From assembly GCA_964454445.1 (NCBI GenBank), contig CAYVTD010000003.1:49366-113365 (forward strand): a stretch of DNA of 64,000 bases. The letters are read 5' to 3'. The notes beneath the pieces were generated by a model, which searched no databases, was not told the DNA's origin, and saw only the letters and a program-made list of their open reading frames with translations. A program made the position numbers and the translations under genes. Below are positions 25,735-37,192 of this stretch, one piece after another (the stretch's first letter is position 1; the number at the start of each line of letters is the position of its first letter). The stretch is from CAYVTD01 sp964454445. Its GTDB lineage: Bacteria; Bacteroidota; Ignavibacteria; Kapaibacteriales; UBA2268.

Positions 25735-28700
25735 ATGCTAATGCACGGCAAGCAACATATTGTAAAAACATTTCGCTATATCGCGTTTCTGACGCTATGG
25801 CTGGCGTTGTGTTATGTCAGTAATGCACAATCAACCACAATGACACTAGCTTCGGGTTCGAAGGTCTGGCTTGGTCCGAGTGCCACTATGACTGTCGATG
25901 GAACACTTTTGATGGAAAACAGTTCTACTTTTCACTATCAGCCGAATACAACATTGTGGGTTGGCGGAGATTGGACAAATAATGGAGTTTATGGCACTAA
26001 TTCACATACAGTTACTTTTTTTGGCGATGAGATTCAATATATTAACGGCAGCACCAGCTCGACTTTCTGGAGCTTGATATTAAATAAAACTGCAAACGAC
26101 GGCATTTTAGCAATTGACACGTATATTCAAAAGCAATTAAATCTCATAAAGGGAAGTCTCGAGCTAAACAACAATGATTTATATCTTGTAGAAAATGCTA
26201 ATGTTCTTGCAAATGGCAATTTGATAACCACGATACCTGATGTTGGCGATATGACTTCATTTAATGCCGATAGATGTATTCTAAATATCGAAGGTAGCGG
26301 CAGCAATACTTATTCTGGCAGAATAATAAAGCAATTTTCAGCAGGAACGGCTGATGGGTTCAAATATCTCTTTCCTTATGGCACTCCAGGAAGGTTTACT
26401 CCAGCATTAATTGAATTTATCGATGCAGACTTCAACAATGGGGCAAGGATAGTATCAAAAGTAATTCCAAGAGAACATCCTTCTGTTGAAGAAAGCAATG
26501 CCTCGCTCAAAAGATACTGGGTGCTGGGCAAATCGAATATAAATGTTTCACGTGCCGGTGCCACTGTGAAATTTCGCTATTACGACGATGAATTGCCTGA
26601 TGGTGGTGCATTTATAGCAGATTATAGGGTATTATGGTATTATCCATCTTACAACGATCCTTATGGGTATTGGCGAATAGACCCTGGTTATGATGCTGAC
26701 ATTGTTGATTATAATGTAAATAAAATGTTTTATTCTCAAGCAGTTAACGAAATAGATGGTGATTGGACAATAGGCGAGGAACAGACGGCTCGTGTTACTT
26801 ATTTTGCAAGGCAGAGCGGCTCATATACCGACCCTTTGACCTGGTCGAAAATCGGGTTTAATGGTGATCCGATAACAAGCCCTCCTTATTATCCCACAAA
26901 ACGTACTGATATGGTTAGGATACAAGACCATAAGGTAACTGTTTCAAGTGCAACTATTTCTCCATTGAATTTACTTTCTGTCGAAACAGGGACCGGCGGC
27001 AGGGCTTCGGGAACGCTTACTTTTTTGACAAATACGACTGTTACCGGCGACACAATGCGAGTCGAAGCCGACGCTAGGCTCGATATTTGCCATCCGAATG
27101 GAATTACTTTAATAACATCGCTGCCAGACAATGGAATGGTTCAGACAGCAGTCCGGGAATTAAATGAAGACGCTATTTACAATTTTATCGGCACGGAAGA
27201 TATTCAAACCACTGGCGATGCGATTCCTTCGCCTGTCAAACAAATTGGTATTTACAAGGAACCGGGCGATTCGCTCAAGCTTAGCAAGCCGTTCATTATT
27301 AAAGATAAACTAATTCTTGATAATGGCATTGTGGATTTGTCTTCCCATTCAATTAATGGAGATACTCCAGGGCGCACTTTTGTAATGAATAATGGAGAGT
27401 TTATCATTAGAAGTAATTTTCCAAGTAATTACACAGCGAATTCGTTTACTTCAGGAACAATAACATTTGATGGAAGCGGAAACACAACGATACCAAGCTC
27501 GGGCTCGACTCCGGGTGTTGAACAATATAATTATCTCCGGATTGGTGGCGTTGTGCCCAGGGCAGATAATATTACATTCTCTGATTTAGGCGAGATTAGA
27601 ATATCAAAAGATCTTGATTTGTCTTCCACTACTTTTTCTGGACCTTTATCAGAAAGGTTTATAACGGAAAACTCGACTGTGCATTTCAATGGAACAGGAT
27701 CGTTTCAGAATATTCCCATCCAGCCGGGCTCTCCTTTGGATTCGATAGTAAATTTGCAGTATTATAATTTAAGAATCAGCGGGAGCGGCAGAAAAATGCT
27801 CTTTTCAAACTCAGGTAATCCGACATTTATTGTTAGAAAAAATCTGACTTTGGAAAGCTCGACTTTTTCGCTTAATGGCAATAATCTCGAAGTGCAGGGC
27901 AATTGGAACAACACAGGAGGCATATTAGAACCGGGAACATCAGGAGTCATTTTCAGACAGGCTACGCCTCTGCTAACAAATACGGTTACTTCTCGCAGCG
28001 TTGTCGATAACCCATTTTACCAAGTTTTAATTGCCGGGCAGGGTATTATCCAACCGAATGATAATATTTACATTGGTAATGATTTGAAAATAGAAGCAAG
28101 TGCCGAACTGAAAATGTCGAGCAATACTATGACATTGCTTGGCAATTGGTATAACGCCGGTGGCAAGTTTACACCCGGGACATCGAGCGTTTATTTCAAA
28201 GGTACCAGCTTGCAAAACATCTCAAAAACTAGTGGTAGCGAGACTTTCTATAATTTCTTTATTAATAATGGAACAGGCATCAACGCAAGCGCTGTTGGAG
28301 CAAACAACAACGAAGGCGTCTTTGTTAATAATCAAATTGATTTAACTCAGGGCAATATCAATGTCCGCGGACATTTTCTAAGGGTCGAGCCGTCTGCAAC
28401 AATAATAAGAGGCGGACCTACGCCCGGGCATGTCGATGGACCATTGAGGAAATATGTTAACCTTGACTCGCCACCAATTTTTGAAGTGGGTAACGGGGTA
28501 GATTATACCCCTGTTTCGATGACGTTTACCGGCTCAGATGGCACAAATGGTTTCCTGAGCGTTTCGAGCAATACAGTAACAGCGGCATCGAATTTGCCGG
28601 AAATGCCTATTTCTTTTAATGGTGCATCTTTCTCACCTTCAGGTAGCAATTTGCACCCCGATAAAAGCGTGCTAAGGCAATGGACTGTCAGGATACCTCC

Positions 28701-31700
28701 GTCGGGCACTTTTACGCTTGGCACAAGAAAATATAATGTAAAGCTCAGTTTTATTAATCCAAAAGATATAAGAAACGGCGCTCAAACGAACTATTTCGAA
28801 GGGCGACTCTATGCTAATTCGAGGTATTATGAGCCATATCGCTTTGGATACCCAAAAGTAGGCGAGATTACAAGTAATTCATTAGTTTATCAAGGGCTTT
28901 CTTATCTTGGCACATTGCTTGTCGGTGAATCGAAAAGAGGAGCATTTTACAGTATTGCTGATGGAAATTGGAACAATCCGAGCAGTTGGTCAACTCAAGG
29001 CTACGGTGGAGCGCCATCGAGCACTTTTCCAACCGGCACTTGCAAGGTGTATATTGGCGATGGAAAAACCATTACGTTGACTGCCGACCGTGAACTTGTC
29101 AACAGTGTTGTTACCATCGACAGCAGTGGCAGATTTATGATGCAGAACTATGTGCTTAGCGGCGCTGGCTCGAGCACATTTTATTTATTTCATGAGGCAA
29201 CACTCGGCATAGGTAATGCCAATGGCATTACAACTGCTCCAACTGCCTCTGGCAACCTGCAATTTGCCGAAAGAAATTACAATAAAGGGGATGATTATGT
29301 AACGCACAACCGCGGTCATTTTATTTATACAGGCACTGGCAATCAGGTAACAGGCAGCGGCTTGCCTAACACAGCAGATAGCCTAAAAACTCTGACAATC
29401 GATAATACAGGTGCTGATGTAACGAATATTGTAACTCTTACAAATGATATTAATGTCATTGATAGTTTGCATATTAAAGATGGGCAATTGAATATAACGG
29501 GCAAAAATCTTGCCCTCAAAGGAAATTGGCGGATTACGAGCGATGGTAGTTTCAACGGAGGCACTAATAACGAAACTGTCAGTTTTACTGGGCAGACTTC
29601 GCAGACTGTTAGCTCTGAATCTGATTTGACTTTTAGAAATCTTACGATAAACAAGCCAAATGAGTTTACTTTTGTGCAATTTGCCCCTACAGCAAGCGGG
29701 AGCAATATGATTTATATTATGCGGGGCTTAAACTTCCCAGCAACAAACAATGCATATATTAATTTAAGCCCGTCAACTTCTGGCGGTTTTCCAAATTACG
29801 GAAGCGGCGAATGGGCATTGCAAATTGATCAGAACTCAAATGGAATAACCAGGACCGGAGCCGGTCATATTATGGGAGAATTAAGGGAATGGATGCCTGC
29901 AACAATAGGAGACCATACTAATGGAACAGGAGGAAAAGTATTTCATACTGGGACCTTAAGTGCTTATAATCCATTTACACTAAGGCTATCAGGCGGCTCT
30001 GGTTCTACGGCGGGTTATCTAGGAATGCAAGTTGTAAACCAGTTGCATCCTGACTATTCGCAGCTATCAAATATGACATTTAACTATCCTGCTATGTTAG
30101 GATTTACTAAATACTGGAGATTAACTAAACCAAGTTACAGCAGTTTTTCGCAAGGGACTCGCCGCTTTTCAATCACTCCTCAGTATCTAGACCCTGAAGA
30201 TATTCCACATGGTAGTTTAAAAACATGTTATGATATTTCTTTTTGGTCTAATAATTGGACGCGTTTGACTCCCATTAGTAATGCATATAATGATGGCACA
30301 CCAAGCTGGGTATGCGCTGACAGGTTAACAACTGGTGGCGTTGCAACATATAGTCCACGAGGAACAAATATATCAACTACAGCTTATAATCTGAATACCC
30401 TTATTAATTTTGGTACTTATTCTTTAACTGGTCGCACTTTGCTTGGCGATTTTGTTGTAGGTCAGCAAGGTCCACCATATACTTATTTTTATAGTGCTAA
30501 AAACGGAGACTGGACAGATCCAAGTACTTGGGTAACTGGGAGCTATACAAGTGGTGTAAACAATGGCTCAAACTCAGATCCTTCAGGCGACAAATGGCCT
30601 AAAAGAAGAAACGATATTGCCGTGATTGGCAATGGTTACAATGTTAATTTAAATGCAAGTATAGGATGGGGCTATGGTTGGACTATACCAAATGCAGATA
30701 ATCCGGATTATTATGAACAGAGATTGGCTGGCGTAGTTCTCGAGACCTACAATAACCAGTCAGGAACATTAACATTGAATACAAATGTAATAAGAACCAA
30801 CGTATTCAATATGTGTAAAGATGCCACTCTCATAGTCGGGGCAACTGATGGAGTAAATAGTTCCTTGCACAGGGGAAGTATTATCAGTCCTACTAACACA
30901 ATTCTTATTTCAAGAGATTATAATTACGAGAATCATAACAGCGGAAATTTTGTTTATAAAGCGCAAGGCAGAATTTCTGAGACATGGAGACAGTCTATTG
31001 ACGATTATTGCCGCTCTGGAAATTGGAGAGCTACTTTAGGATATATTGCCCGTATCGAGATAGATTCCAGTGGAACAAATTTACTTACTAGTATATCAGG
31101 TAAAAACGGTTTGGGTGGAGGTGCCGCTAATAACGGTTTTAGGTATTATTCGGATAGATATGTTAAGATGGTACCCAATCAAAACTATACTTTAAAAATC
31201 ACTATGGAAGGCGATAATTTTGGAACTAATCGATATCGAGCTGAAGTATGGATAGACGCTAATTATAATGCTGATTGGAGCGATGAAACGCCTTATACAG
31301 GAGTAATTGGAAATGATGGTACATTAACAATTTCGAATATTTCTTTACCTTCTGGAACTGACCCTGGTACGACTCGGATGAGAATTTTAGTAGCGCGCAG
31401 AGATAGTTATACAAATAATCCTTGTTTTGCTCCTAGTGGAATAAGCGGTGAAGTTGAAGATTATACTGTTATTGTTGTAAACCCAAAGCCAATGTCTCAG
31501 GAGATTGGGGAGGGATTGCCTGATATCGTTGGTGCTATAACCATAACTACTGAAAATGATAATTCCACGGTTACACAAACACAAGAAAATATCACTTGCA
31601 CCGGCAATTTTGTAATTCAGCAGGGTGATTTTGTTCTGGGAAGCAATAGTCTGTCGCTTGAACGCGATTTTATTAATAATTCTGGAGGAACTGCATTTTC

Positions 31701-34700
31701 TGGCTCTTCTGGAACGATTAATTTTATTGGAGATAATGCACTGCAGCATATTACTGGTAATTCTTCTTCTACTTTTGGCTCTATTTTCTTGGAAAAAACA
31801 AATGGTTCAGTCGAATTGGGAATAGATGCAAAAGTTGAAAATGAATTAAAATTTAATGCTGATAATCTCTTCAAATTGGGCGGTTTTCCGCTATATCTTG
31901 GCAAGAATATTACTGAGGTAGGCACAAGCTCTGGAGCATGTACAGCAAACAGAATGATTCAGGCTGAAGGCTCAGACACAACTTCAAGAATTGTAAAAGA
32001 ATTTGAAGTACCTGCTCCAACCACATATAAATATAGACCAACTCCTGATCCTGAACCGACTGGATATTGCATCCCAAGTGCTAACTCTTCATCTCATTAT
32101 ATTAGGAGTATCAGAATTGGAAATAGCTTTCAAAATGATGAATCTGGCAATAATGGTGGGTACTATTATTTTAACTCGGATACAATCGAATTACCACCTG
32201 GCACTTATGATATTCAGTTGAGAAAGAATAATAGCACTCGGTATTATTGGTATGTTTATGTTGATGTTAATAGAGATGGTGTCTTTAGTGGCGGAAATGA
32301 GGTTAATAATTATGGGCAATTAACTGCTAACAATTTTGTAACACGCCAATTCACAATACCAGCCAATGCGAGCAAAGGCTGTACAAGATTAAGAGTAAAA
32401 ATGGTTAATGCAAACAACAATAACGCTTGCCAAACTGGAGCTACTGGTGAATTTGAAGATTATTTGATATTAATACCTCCTGACTCAATCACTGTTAATG
32501 TTCCAGCAGGAGATTTAGCTGTCGACTTCCTTTATCCAATAGGTGTAGAAGATTCTTATCATCCGGCATATATTTCAGTAGAGAGTTCGTCTTATTCGAG
32601 CAATCCGAGTATATCTGTCGGCTTGGTTGACGCATTACACCCACAAAGATATACAGATGATATGCTCGATATCTATTGGCCCGTGCGGATTAGCGGGATT
32701 TATAACTTAACAGGTAGTTCGGCAAGCTTTAATTATTATCAATCGAATGTAATTGGCAATGAGGAACGCTATATTCCTGCCAAATTCAACAGGGTTCTTC
32801 CTTGGATTTTAGGCTGGGAAAACAATTTGGGTCTGCCTGTTGGTGTTGACGTCGATAACGACCTGTTTTTCGCAGATAATACCCCCTCACATGTTGGTCT
32901 GAACGGCGATTGGTCGGCAGGCACGGCGCCAAGTTTCTTCATTGGACGTAATTATTACAGTATTGCCTCAGGCTCTTGGACAAATCCCGAAAATTGGTCA
33001 AATTATGGGCATCAAAGCGACGTGCCTTCGTCCTATTACCCTGGGCAGCTTTTCCAAAACGATACGGTTCACATCGACGGACATACAATAATGTTCAACT
33101 CAGATACGACAACAATAAATTATATTAACATCGGTGGCACAAACAACGTTGATCCTGAGCGTGGAATCCTTCAGTTTGACGAAAATCCCATAGGGAAACA
33201 CCTGACAGTGAGCGCTACTTTTACAATTACTGAAGATGGTGTTTTTAACAGAAAACCGGCAGCAAGTGGCAAAGATACATTATCAATTCGCTATAATTTA
33301 TATAATGATGCTGACGACGACGCCACAGCAGGAATGTATCCATATATAGCTGACAGCAACCAAACTGTTTTAAGGTTTTTATCGCCAGAAACTTCAAATA
33401 CATTGACAAAGCCATCATCGACAATAACAGGTGAGGGCAATTGGGGGAATATTGGTGAGATTATTCTGGAAAAATCCGGCGGATTGAGCGATACTTTATA
33501 TAATATTTCCAATTCGTTTTCGGCGGCAACAGTCGGTAGTCCCTCATCGTATATATTCAAGCCACGTTCGGGGGTGCTGAGCCATCAGTCATCGACAACA
33601 ATGTCGCTTTCTGGCGGCACCGAGTCGGTGGCAATGGGTCCATTTTCCGCTTTTGATGTGCAGAAATCAGCCTTGTCATCGAAAAATTCTCTTATTACTA
33701 ATGTAAATACAGCTATCAATCTCGATGGAGGCAGTTTTTACGTTGGAGATGGATCAGACGAGAATTTGACATATCAAACTGGAACGACAATAAACGTAGC
33801 TAATGGGAAGCTCGACATAGCAGGTGCTTTGAAAAGGAATTTCTCAGGTTCGACTTTAGATTTCATAATGGGCAGTAGCGGCGAAACCCGGGTAATGAGC
33901 AAAGGCAACACGAGCCCATCTGATATTGGATTTGATATCAGCAATTCCTCTTCGAGTTTTTCAATGGGTGGTGGCAGGATAATAGTGGCTAAAGGCAAGA
34001 GTGGAGCTAATCCCACTATTAGAATCAATGCAGGGCTCGGCTTGGGTATGATAGGAGGGACGATCCAGTTGGGCGACAGTTCGATTGCGTCTGCAGAGCC
34101 AATCAAAGTAGGTGGCACTATGCCGGTATGGGACATTCATTCTGTTGGTGCGGGGCAGAGTTCGCAGATGTCGCAAGAATACTTTACAATTAAGAATAAT
34201 TGGTATATCGATGATAACAACACAATGGAGTTGCGTGGCAACACAGTCGAGTTGCAAGGCAATTTCTACAATTCAGGGCTTTTCGATCCAATTACAGGCT
34301 CGACGAACTTGGATAGGCGTCTTGTGATTTTAAGCAATCCAAGCTCGACACAAACACTTTACAATAAAGTCGGTGGTGGCTTGCAATTTTTTAATTTGCG
34401 CATTGACAAAAGCGGCGGTTTGGTCAAACTCGATAACGCGGATAATTCAAATTTAATCGTAAATGGTACTTTAGAGTTCACTGTTGGAAACAAAGCAGTC
34501 ATCGATGCCCGAACTGGCGGTAAATATGTAGAGCTATCGCCTTCAGGAGGATCTAGTCCCAATACGTTGCGCGTCGGCGAAGGTTATGTCGATGGCAGAA
34601 TGTGCCGCTATATCGAAGCTAGTGCTCCAAAAAATTATTATTATGACATCGGCTCGAACACATACACACCGGCAGATTTTCGCCCGGAAGCAACAATAAC

Positions 34701-37143
34701 AAATGGCGGCTATGTGTGTATAATTTCTTATCCATTCGACCACCCGCATTTGACATCTTCGAGTAGCGATACACAGACTAACATCCAGCGTTATTGGAAT
34801 GTAAACGGTAGAAATAATTATAATTTAGATAATAAAACATATCAATTGACCACGCAATGGAGTCCATTGATGGACGATCGCGGAGGGATCTATTCAGCTT
34901 TTGAACACAAGAGATATTCCAGATGCTGTCCCGACCCGCCAGATGACTGTTTGCCTGAACCTGGTACTTGGTATGAAATAGTTACTCCGACAAAAACTCC
35001 GAGTTACATAACATCGACAGGTAGCACAACCTGGGGCGATTTTGTAGTCAGCGAGCCAGTTGGAAAATCGTATTACAGCATTCAATCTTTGAATTGGACA
35101 GATCCAAACGCCTGGTCTGTCGATGGTTACAGACAGGCATCAGATGGCACTTTGCCAGGCGAAAGAGATTTTGTTTTCATTGGCGATGGGAAAACAATTA
35201 CTATTCCTGAGAATACTTTTGTAAGGGTGCGTTCGGTACGTGTTGAAAAAGGCACCCCGAGCTACGTACCAGGCAAGTTGTTCATTGTCGGCAGTCTTGA
35301 ACCTCTATTCTGTCAAACATTTATTCTGGAGGACGAGGCGACGCTAGGCATTCAGCATCTTGTCGGCATTGCGCCGCAAGGGGATATGCGTGGCGCCGTG
35401 CAATCGACAATTACGCGAGCGTTTGGTGTTAGCAATTATGTTTATGATTTCTATAATGGCTCGCAATCAACCGGTACGGGCTTGCCCTTGCTAATTGCCT
35501 CGCTGCAAGCTAAAAACTCAACACTTTCAAATTTTAACAGTGTTATGATAAATAATCCTATTGGTTCTGACCCGATAACAGTTCGCGATTCGATTCTTAT
35601 ATTTAAAGGCAAGTTAAGCTCGAGCAACAGAAATCTGAATTTAAAGGGCAATTTCATTTTGGCAAACAACGGGCAGTTTGTGCCATTAAACAACACAGTT
35701 GAAATGTCGGGTTCTTCGCACACCGTATTGCTTGGAAACCAAAATGGTCTTAGCTTTTATAATCTTAGAGTTACGGGCGGCGATATATTGCTTGCGCCTT
35801 ATCACGGAAGCACGACGTTTACGCCATTGCAAGATTCTTTACAAGTATATGTAAACAATAGGCTTACTTTTAATTCACCATCGAGAATAATAACGCGAAC
35901 TTACGATCGCGAGCTTGTTATTCGCAGTGGTGGCTCAGTAGTGCAAAATCAGACGGGATTTGTTGATGGAACATTGCAAAAACCTGTTGCTGCTGGCACG
36001 GGAAGCACATTTTTTGAAATAGGAAATGGTCTAGTTTATACGCCTGCAAGGATAGAATTTACGTCTGGCAGTGGAACTTTTGGCTCGGTCGAAGCAACTA
36101 ATTATTCGCCTGTGCCTAACGAGCTATTCCTCGGTAACCGAATGGATCCCGTAGAAAAAATTGACCGCTGGTGGCGGCTCGAACCTCAAGACGGTTTTAC
36201 GTTGGGTAATCGCAAGCCGAATGTTCGTTTGCAGTTCCCATATTCTGATTTCGCCAGTTTAGGTGGCGAACAGCATATTGATAGAACCATTATTCGTAGG
36301 GAAAGCATTCCCATCGAAAATCCGCTTTATTCTGAAAGGAAATATGTGCAACTTAGCTGGAATGTGAACGGTGACGGCGTACAGCAAAGCCCCACCGAAG
36401 ATTCTGTCCGCGTCGAAATAGCATCAGGTCATTCTCTATGGGATGGTTTGGGTGATTTCTTCATTGGCAAGAAGTATCAGAGGACATTTTACAGTCGCCA
36501 ATCGGGCAATTGGAGCAATAACAATACTTGGTCGTTCATTAGCCACACTGGAACTGTTGCAGAAGGCGGCGAATTCCCGAATATGGACCCACTCGAGATC
36601 GAAGACGATGTCCGCGTTGGCGGCACGACGAACCATGTTGTTACAATGCAACCGGCAACATCGGCAACAATTTCGTGTCTGGATATATACGGTAATGCAA
36701 AATTGGATATGAACGGGGCGACAATAACGAGTTCGACATCGGGCAGCTTTACGCTTGGGCACGAATCCTTCGAGCAGGTTTTTGGCACACAGCCATTTTT
36801 GACTTCGAGCGCCGATGGTTTCCCAGAGATTTCGCTTACTAATTTTGGGAGCTATTATGTTAGCTTGCGAAGCACTGTGGAATACGATGTCGATGCCCCT
36901 GCAGTACAAAATATTACAGGATTGCCCTTTGCTGCATATCCAGCTATGTACTATGGAAATATAATGACTAGCGGAACTGGCACGAAATATGTTTCCTTTC
37001 CTACGATAGTCCGCGGCGACGCAACGAACAACATGTCGATATTGATTATAAATGCCGGCACAGATGCCTTCAGCGTCAGAGGCAATGTTATAAACAGCGG
37101 CTATCTGGACAACAACGGCATAATTGAGATTGGGACACCATAG
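25735..37143 (+). CDS. giant secreted multi-module beta-repeat surface protein
   Basis: A 3,802-residue protein with a signal peptide ending near CYVSNAQS (residue ~32). Six copies of one module begin at about 26791, 28936, 30475, 32950, 35062 and 36475; each starts with an aromatic-rich strand and G-x-W-(T/N)-(D/N)-P-x-x-W, as in YYSIASGSWTNPENWSN, then a D-x-V-x-I-G-D-G-K-T-I-T type segment. Between them lie beta-helix-like stretches (LNLKGNFI..G.F, ATLGI..). Two GEVED-type domains lie at about residues 1756-1915 and 2110-2250, ending in GISGEVEDYTVIV and GEFEDYLILI. There is no T9SS sorting domain; the protein ends NNGIIEIGTP. No Shine-Dalgarno is evident, and the Met two codons later is an alternative start. 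Length, export signal and repeats suggest an adhesin or layer protein; this is inference. Confidence 0.88.
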   Translation: MLMHGKQHIVKTFRYIAFLTLWLALCYVSNAQSTTMTLASGSKVWLGPSATMTVDGTLLMENSSTFHYQPNTTLWVGGDWTNNGVYGTNSHTVTFFGDEIQYINGSTSSTFWSLILNKTANDGILAIDTYIQKQLNLIKGSLELNNNDLYLVENANVLANGNLITTIPDVGDMTSFNADRCILNIEGSGSNTYSGRIIKQFSAGTADGFKYLFPYGTPGRFTPALIEFIDADFNNGARIVSKVIPREHPSVEESNASLKRYWVLGKSNINVSRAGATVKFRYYDDELPDGGAFIADYRVLWYYPSYNDPYGYWRIDPGYDADIVDYNVNKMFYSQAVNEIDGDWTIGEEQTARVTYFARQSGSYTDPLTWSKIGFNGDPITSPPYYPTKRTDMVRIQDHKVTVSSATISPLNLLSVETGTGGRASGTLTFLTNTTVTGDTMRVEADARLDICHPNGITLITSLPDNGMVQTAVRELNEDAIYNFIGTEDIQTTGDAIPSPVKQIGIYKEPGDSLKLSKPFIIKDKLILDNGIVDLSSHSINGDTPGRTFVMNNGEFIIRSNFPSNYTANSFTSGTITFDGSGNTTIPSSGSTPGVEQYNYLRIGGVVPRADNITFSDLGEIRISKDLDLSSTTFSGPLSERFITENSTVHFNGTGSFQNIPIQPGSPLDSIVNLQYYNLRISGSGRKMLFSNSGNPTFIVRKNLTLESSTFSLNGNNLEVQGNWNNTGGILEPGTSGVIFRQATPLLTNTVTSRSVVDNPFYQVLIAGQGIIQPNDNIYIGNDLKIEASAELKMSSNTMTLLGNWYNAGGKFTPGTSSVYFKGTSLQNISKTSGSETFYNFFINNGTGINASAVGANNNEGVFVNNQIDLTQGNINVRGHFLRVEPSATIIRGGPTPGHVDGPLRKYVNLDSPPIFEVGNGVDYTPVSMTFTGSDGTNGFLSVSSNTVTAASNLPEMPISFNGASFSPSGSNLHPDKSVLRQWTVRIPPSGTFTLGTRKYNVKLSFINPKDIRNGAQTNYFEGRLYANSRYYEPYRFGYPKVGEITSNSLVYQGLSYLGTLLVGESKRGAFYSIADGNWNNPSSWSTQGYGGAPSSTFPTGTCKVYIGDGKTITLTADRELVNSVVTIDSSGRFMMQNYVLSGAGSSTFYLFHEATLGIGNANGITTAPTASGNLQFAERNYNKGDDYVTHNRGHFIYTGTGNQVTGSGLPNTADSLKTLTIDNTGADVTNIVTLTNDINVIDSLHIKDGQLNITGKNLALKGNWRITSDGSFNGGTNNETVSFTGQTSQTVSSESDLTFRNLTINKPNEFTFVQFAPTASGSNMIYIMRGLNFPATNNAYINLSPSTSGGFPNYGSGEWALQIDQNSNGITRTGAGHIMGELREWMPATIGDHTNGTGGKVFHTGTLSAYNPFTLRLSGGSGSTAGYLGMQVVNQLHPDYSQLSNMTFNYPAMLGFTKYWRLTKPSYSSFSQGTRRFSITPQYLDPEDIPHGSLKTCYDISFWSNNWTRLTPISNAYNDGTPSWVCADRLTTGGVATYSPRGTNISTTAYNLNTLINFGTYSLTGRTLLGDFVVGQQGPPYTYFYSAKNGDWTDPSTWVTGSYTSGVNNGSNSDPSGDKWPKRRNDIAVIGNGYNVNLNASIGWGYGWTIPNADNPDYYEQRLAGVVLETYNNQSGTLTLNTNVIRTNVFNMCKDATLIVGATDGVNSSLHRGSIISPTNTILISRDYNYENHNSGNFVYKAQGRISETWRQSIDDYCRSGNWRATLGYIARIEIDSSGTNLLTSISGKNGLGGGAANNGFRYYSDRYVKMVPNQNYTLKITMEGDNFGTNRYRAEVWIDANYNADWSDETPYTGVIGNDGTLTISNISLPSGTDPGTTRMRILVARRDSYTNNPCFAPSGISGEVEDYTVIVVNPKPMSQEIGEGLPDIVGAITITTENDNSTVTQTQENITCTGNFVIQQGDFVLGSNSLSLERDFINNSGGTAFSGSSGTINFIGDNALQHITGNSSSTFGSIFLEKTNGSVELGIDAKVENELKFNADNLFKLGGFPLYLGKNITEVGTSSGACTANRMIQAEGSDTTSRIVKEFEVPAPTTYKYRPTPDPEPTGYCIPSANSSSHYIRSIRIGNSFQNDESGNNGGYYYFNSDTIELPPGTYDIQLRKNNSTRYYWYVYVDVNRDGVFSGGNEVNNYGQLTANNFVTRQFTIPANASKGCTRLRVKMVNANNNNACQTGATGEFEDYLILIPPDSITVNVPAGDLAVDFLYPIGVEDSYHPAYISVESSSYSSNPSISVGLVDALHPQRYTDDMLDIYWPVRISGIYNLTGSSASFNYYQSNVIGNEERYIPAKFNRVLPWILGWENNLGLPVGVDVDNDLFFADNTPSHVGLNGDWSAGTAPSFFIGRNYYSIASGSWTNPENWSNYGHQSDVPSSYYPGQLFQNDTVHIDGHTIMFNSDTTTINYINIGGTNNVDPERGILQFDENPIGKHLTVSATFTITEDGVFNRKPAASGKDTLSIRYNLYNDADDDATAGMYPYIADSNQTVLRFLSPETSNTLTKPSSTITGEGNWGNIGEIILEKSGGLSDTLYNISNSFSAATVGSPSSYIFKPRSGVLSHQSSTTMSLSGGTESVAMGPFSAFDVQKSALSSKNSLITNVNTAINLDGGSFYVGDGSDENLTYQTGTTINVANGKLDIAGALKRNFSGSTLDFIMGSSGETRVMSKGNTSPSDIGFDISNSSSSFSMGGGRIIVAKGKSGANPTIRINAGLGLGMIGGTIQLGDSSIASAEPIKVGGTMPVWDIHSVGAGQSSQMSQEYFTIKNNWYIDDNNTMELRGNTVELQGNFYNSGLFDPITGSTNLDRRLVILSNPSSTQTLYNKVGGGLQFFNLRIDKSGGLVKLDNADNSNLIVNGTLEFTVGNKAVIDARTGGKYVELSPSGGSSPNTLRVGEGYVDGRMCRYIEASAPKNYYYDIGSNTYTPADFRPEATITNGGYVCIISYPFDHPHLTSSSSDTQTNIQRYWNVNGRNNYNLDNKTYQLTTQWSPLMDDRGGIYSAFEHKRYSRCCPDPPDDCLPEPGTWYEIVTPTKTPSYITSTGSTTWGDFVVSEPVGKSYYSIQSLNWTDPNAWSVDGYRQASDGTLPGERDFVFIGDGKTITIPENTFVRVRSVRVEKGTPSYVPGKLFIVGSLEPLFCQTFILEDEATLGIQHLVGIAPQGDMRGAVQSTITRAFGVSNYVYDFYNGSQSTGTGLPLLIASLQAKNSTLSNFNSVMINNPIGSDPITVRDSILIFKGKLSSSNRNLNLKGNFILANNGQFVPLNNTVEMSGSSHTVLLGNQNGLSFYNLRVTGGDILLAPYHGSTTFTPLQDSLQVYVNNRLTFNSPSRIITRTYDRELVIRSGGSVVQNQTGFVDGTLQKPVAAGTGSTFFEIGNGLVYTPARIEFTSGSGTFGSVEATNYSPVPNELFLGNRMDPVEKIDRWWRLEPQDGFTLGNRKPNVRLQFPYSDFASLGGEQHIDRTIIRRESIPIENPLYSERKYVQLSWNVNGDGVQQSPTEDSVRVEIASGHSLWDGLGDFFIGKKYQRTFYSRQSGNWSNNNTWSFISHTGTVAEGGEFPNMDPLEIEDDVRVGGTTNHVVTMQPATSATISCLDIYGNAKLDMNGATITSSTSGSFTLGHESFEQVFGTQPFLTSSADGFPEISLTNFGSYYVSLRSTVEYDVDAPAVQNITGLPFAAYPAMYYGNIMTSGTGTKYVSFPTIVRGDATNNMSILIINAGTDAFSVRGNVINSGYLDNNGIIEIGTP

Positions 37144-37192
37144 GAGGTTAAAAAAAATTAAGAAAAAAATTGAAAGATATAAAATTCAGTAA

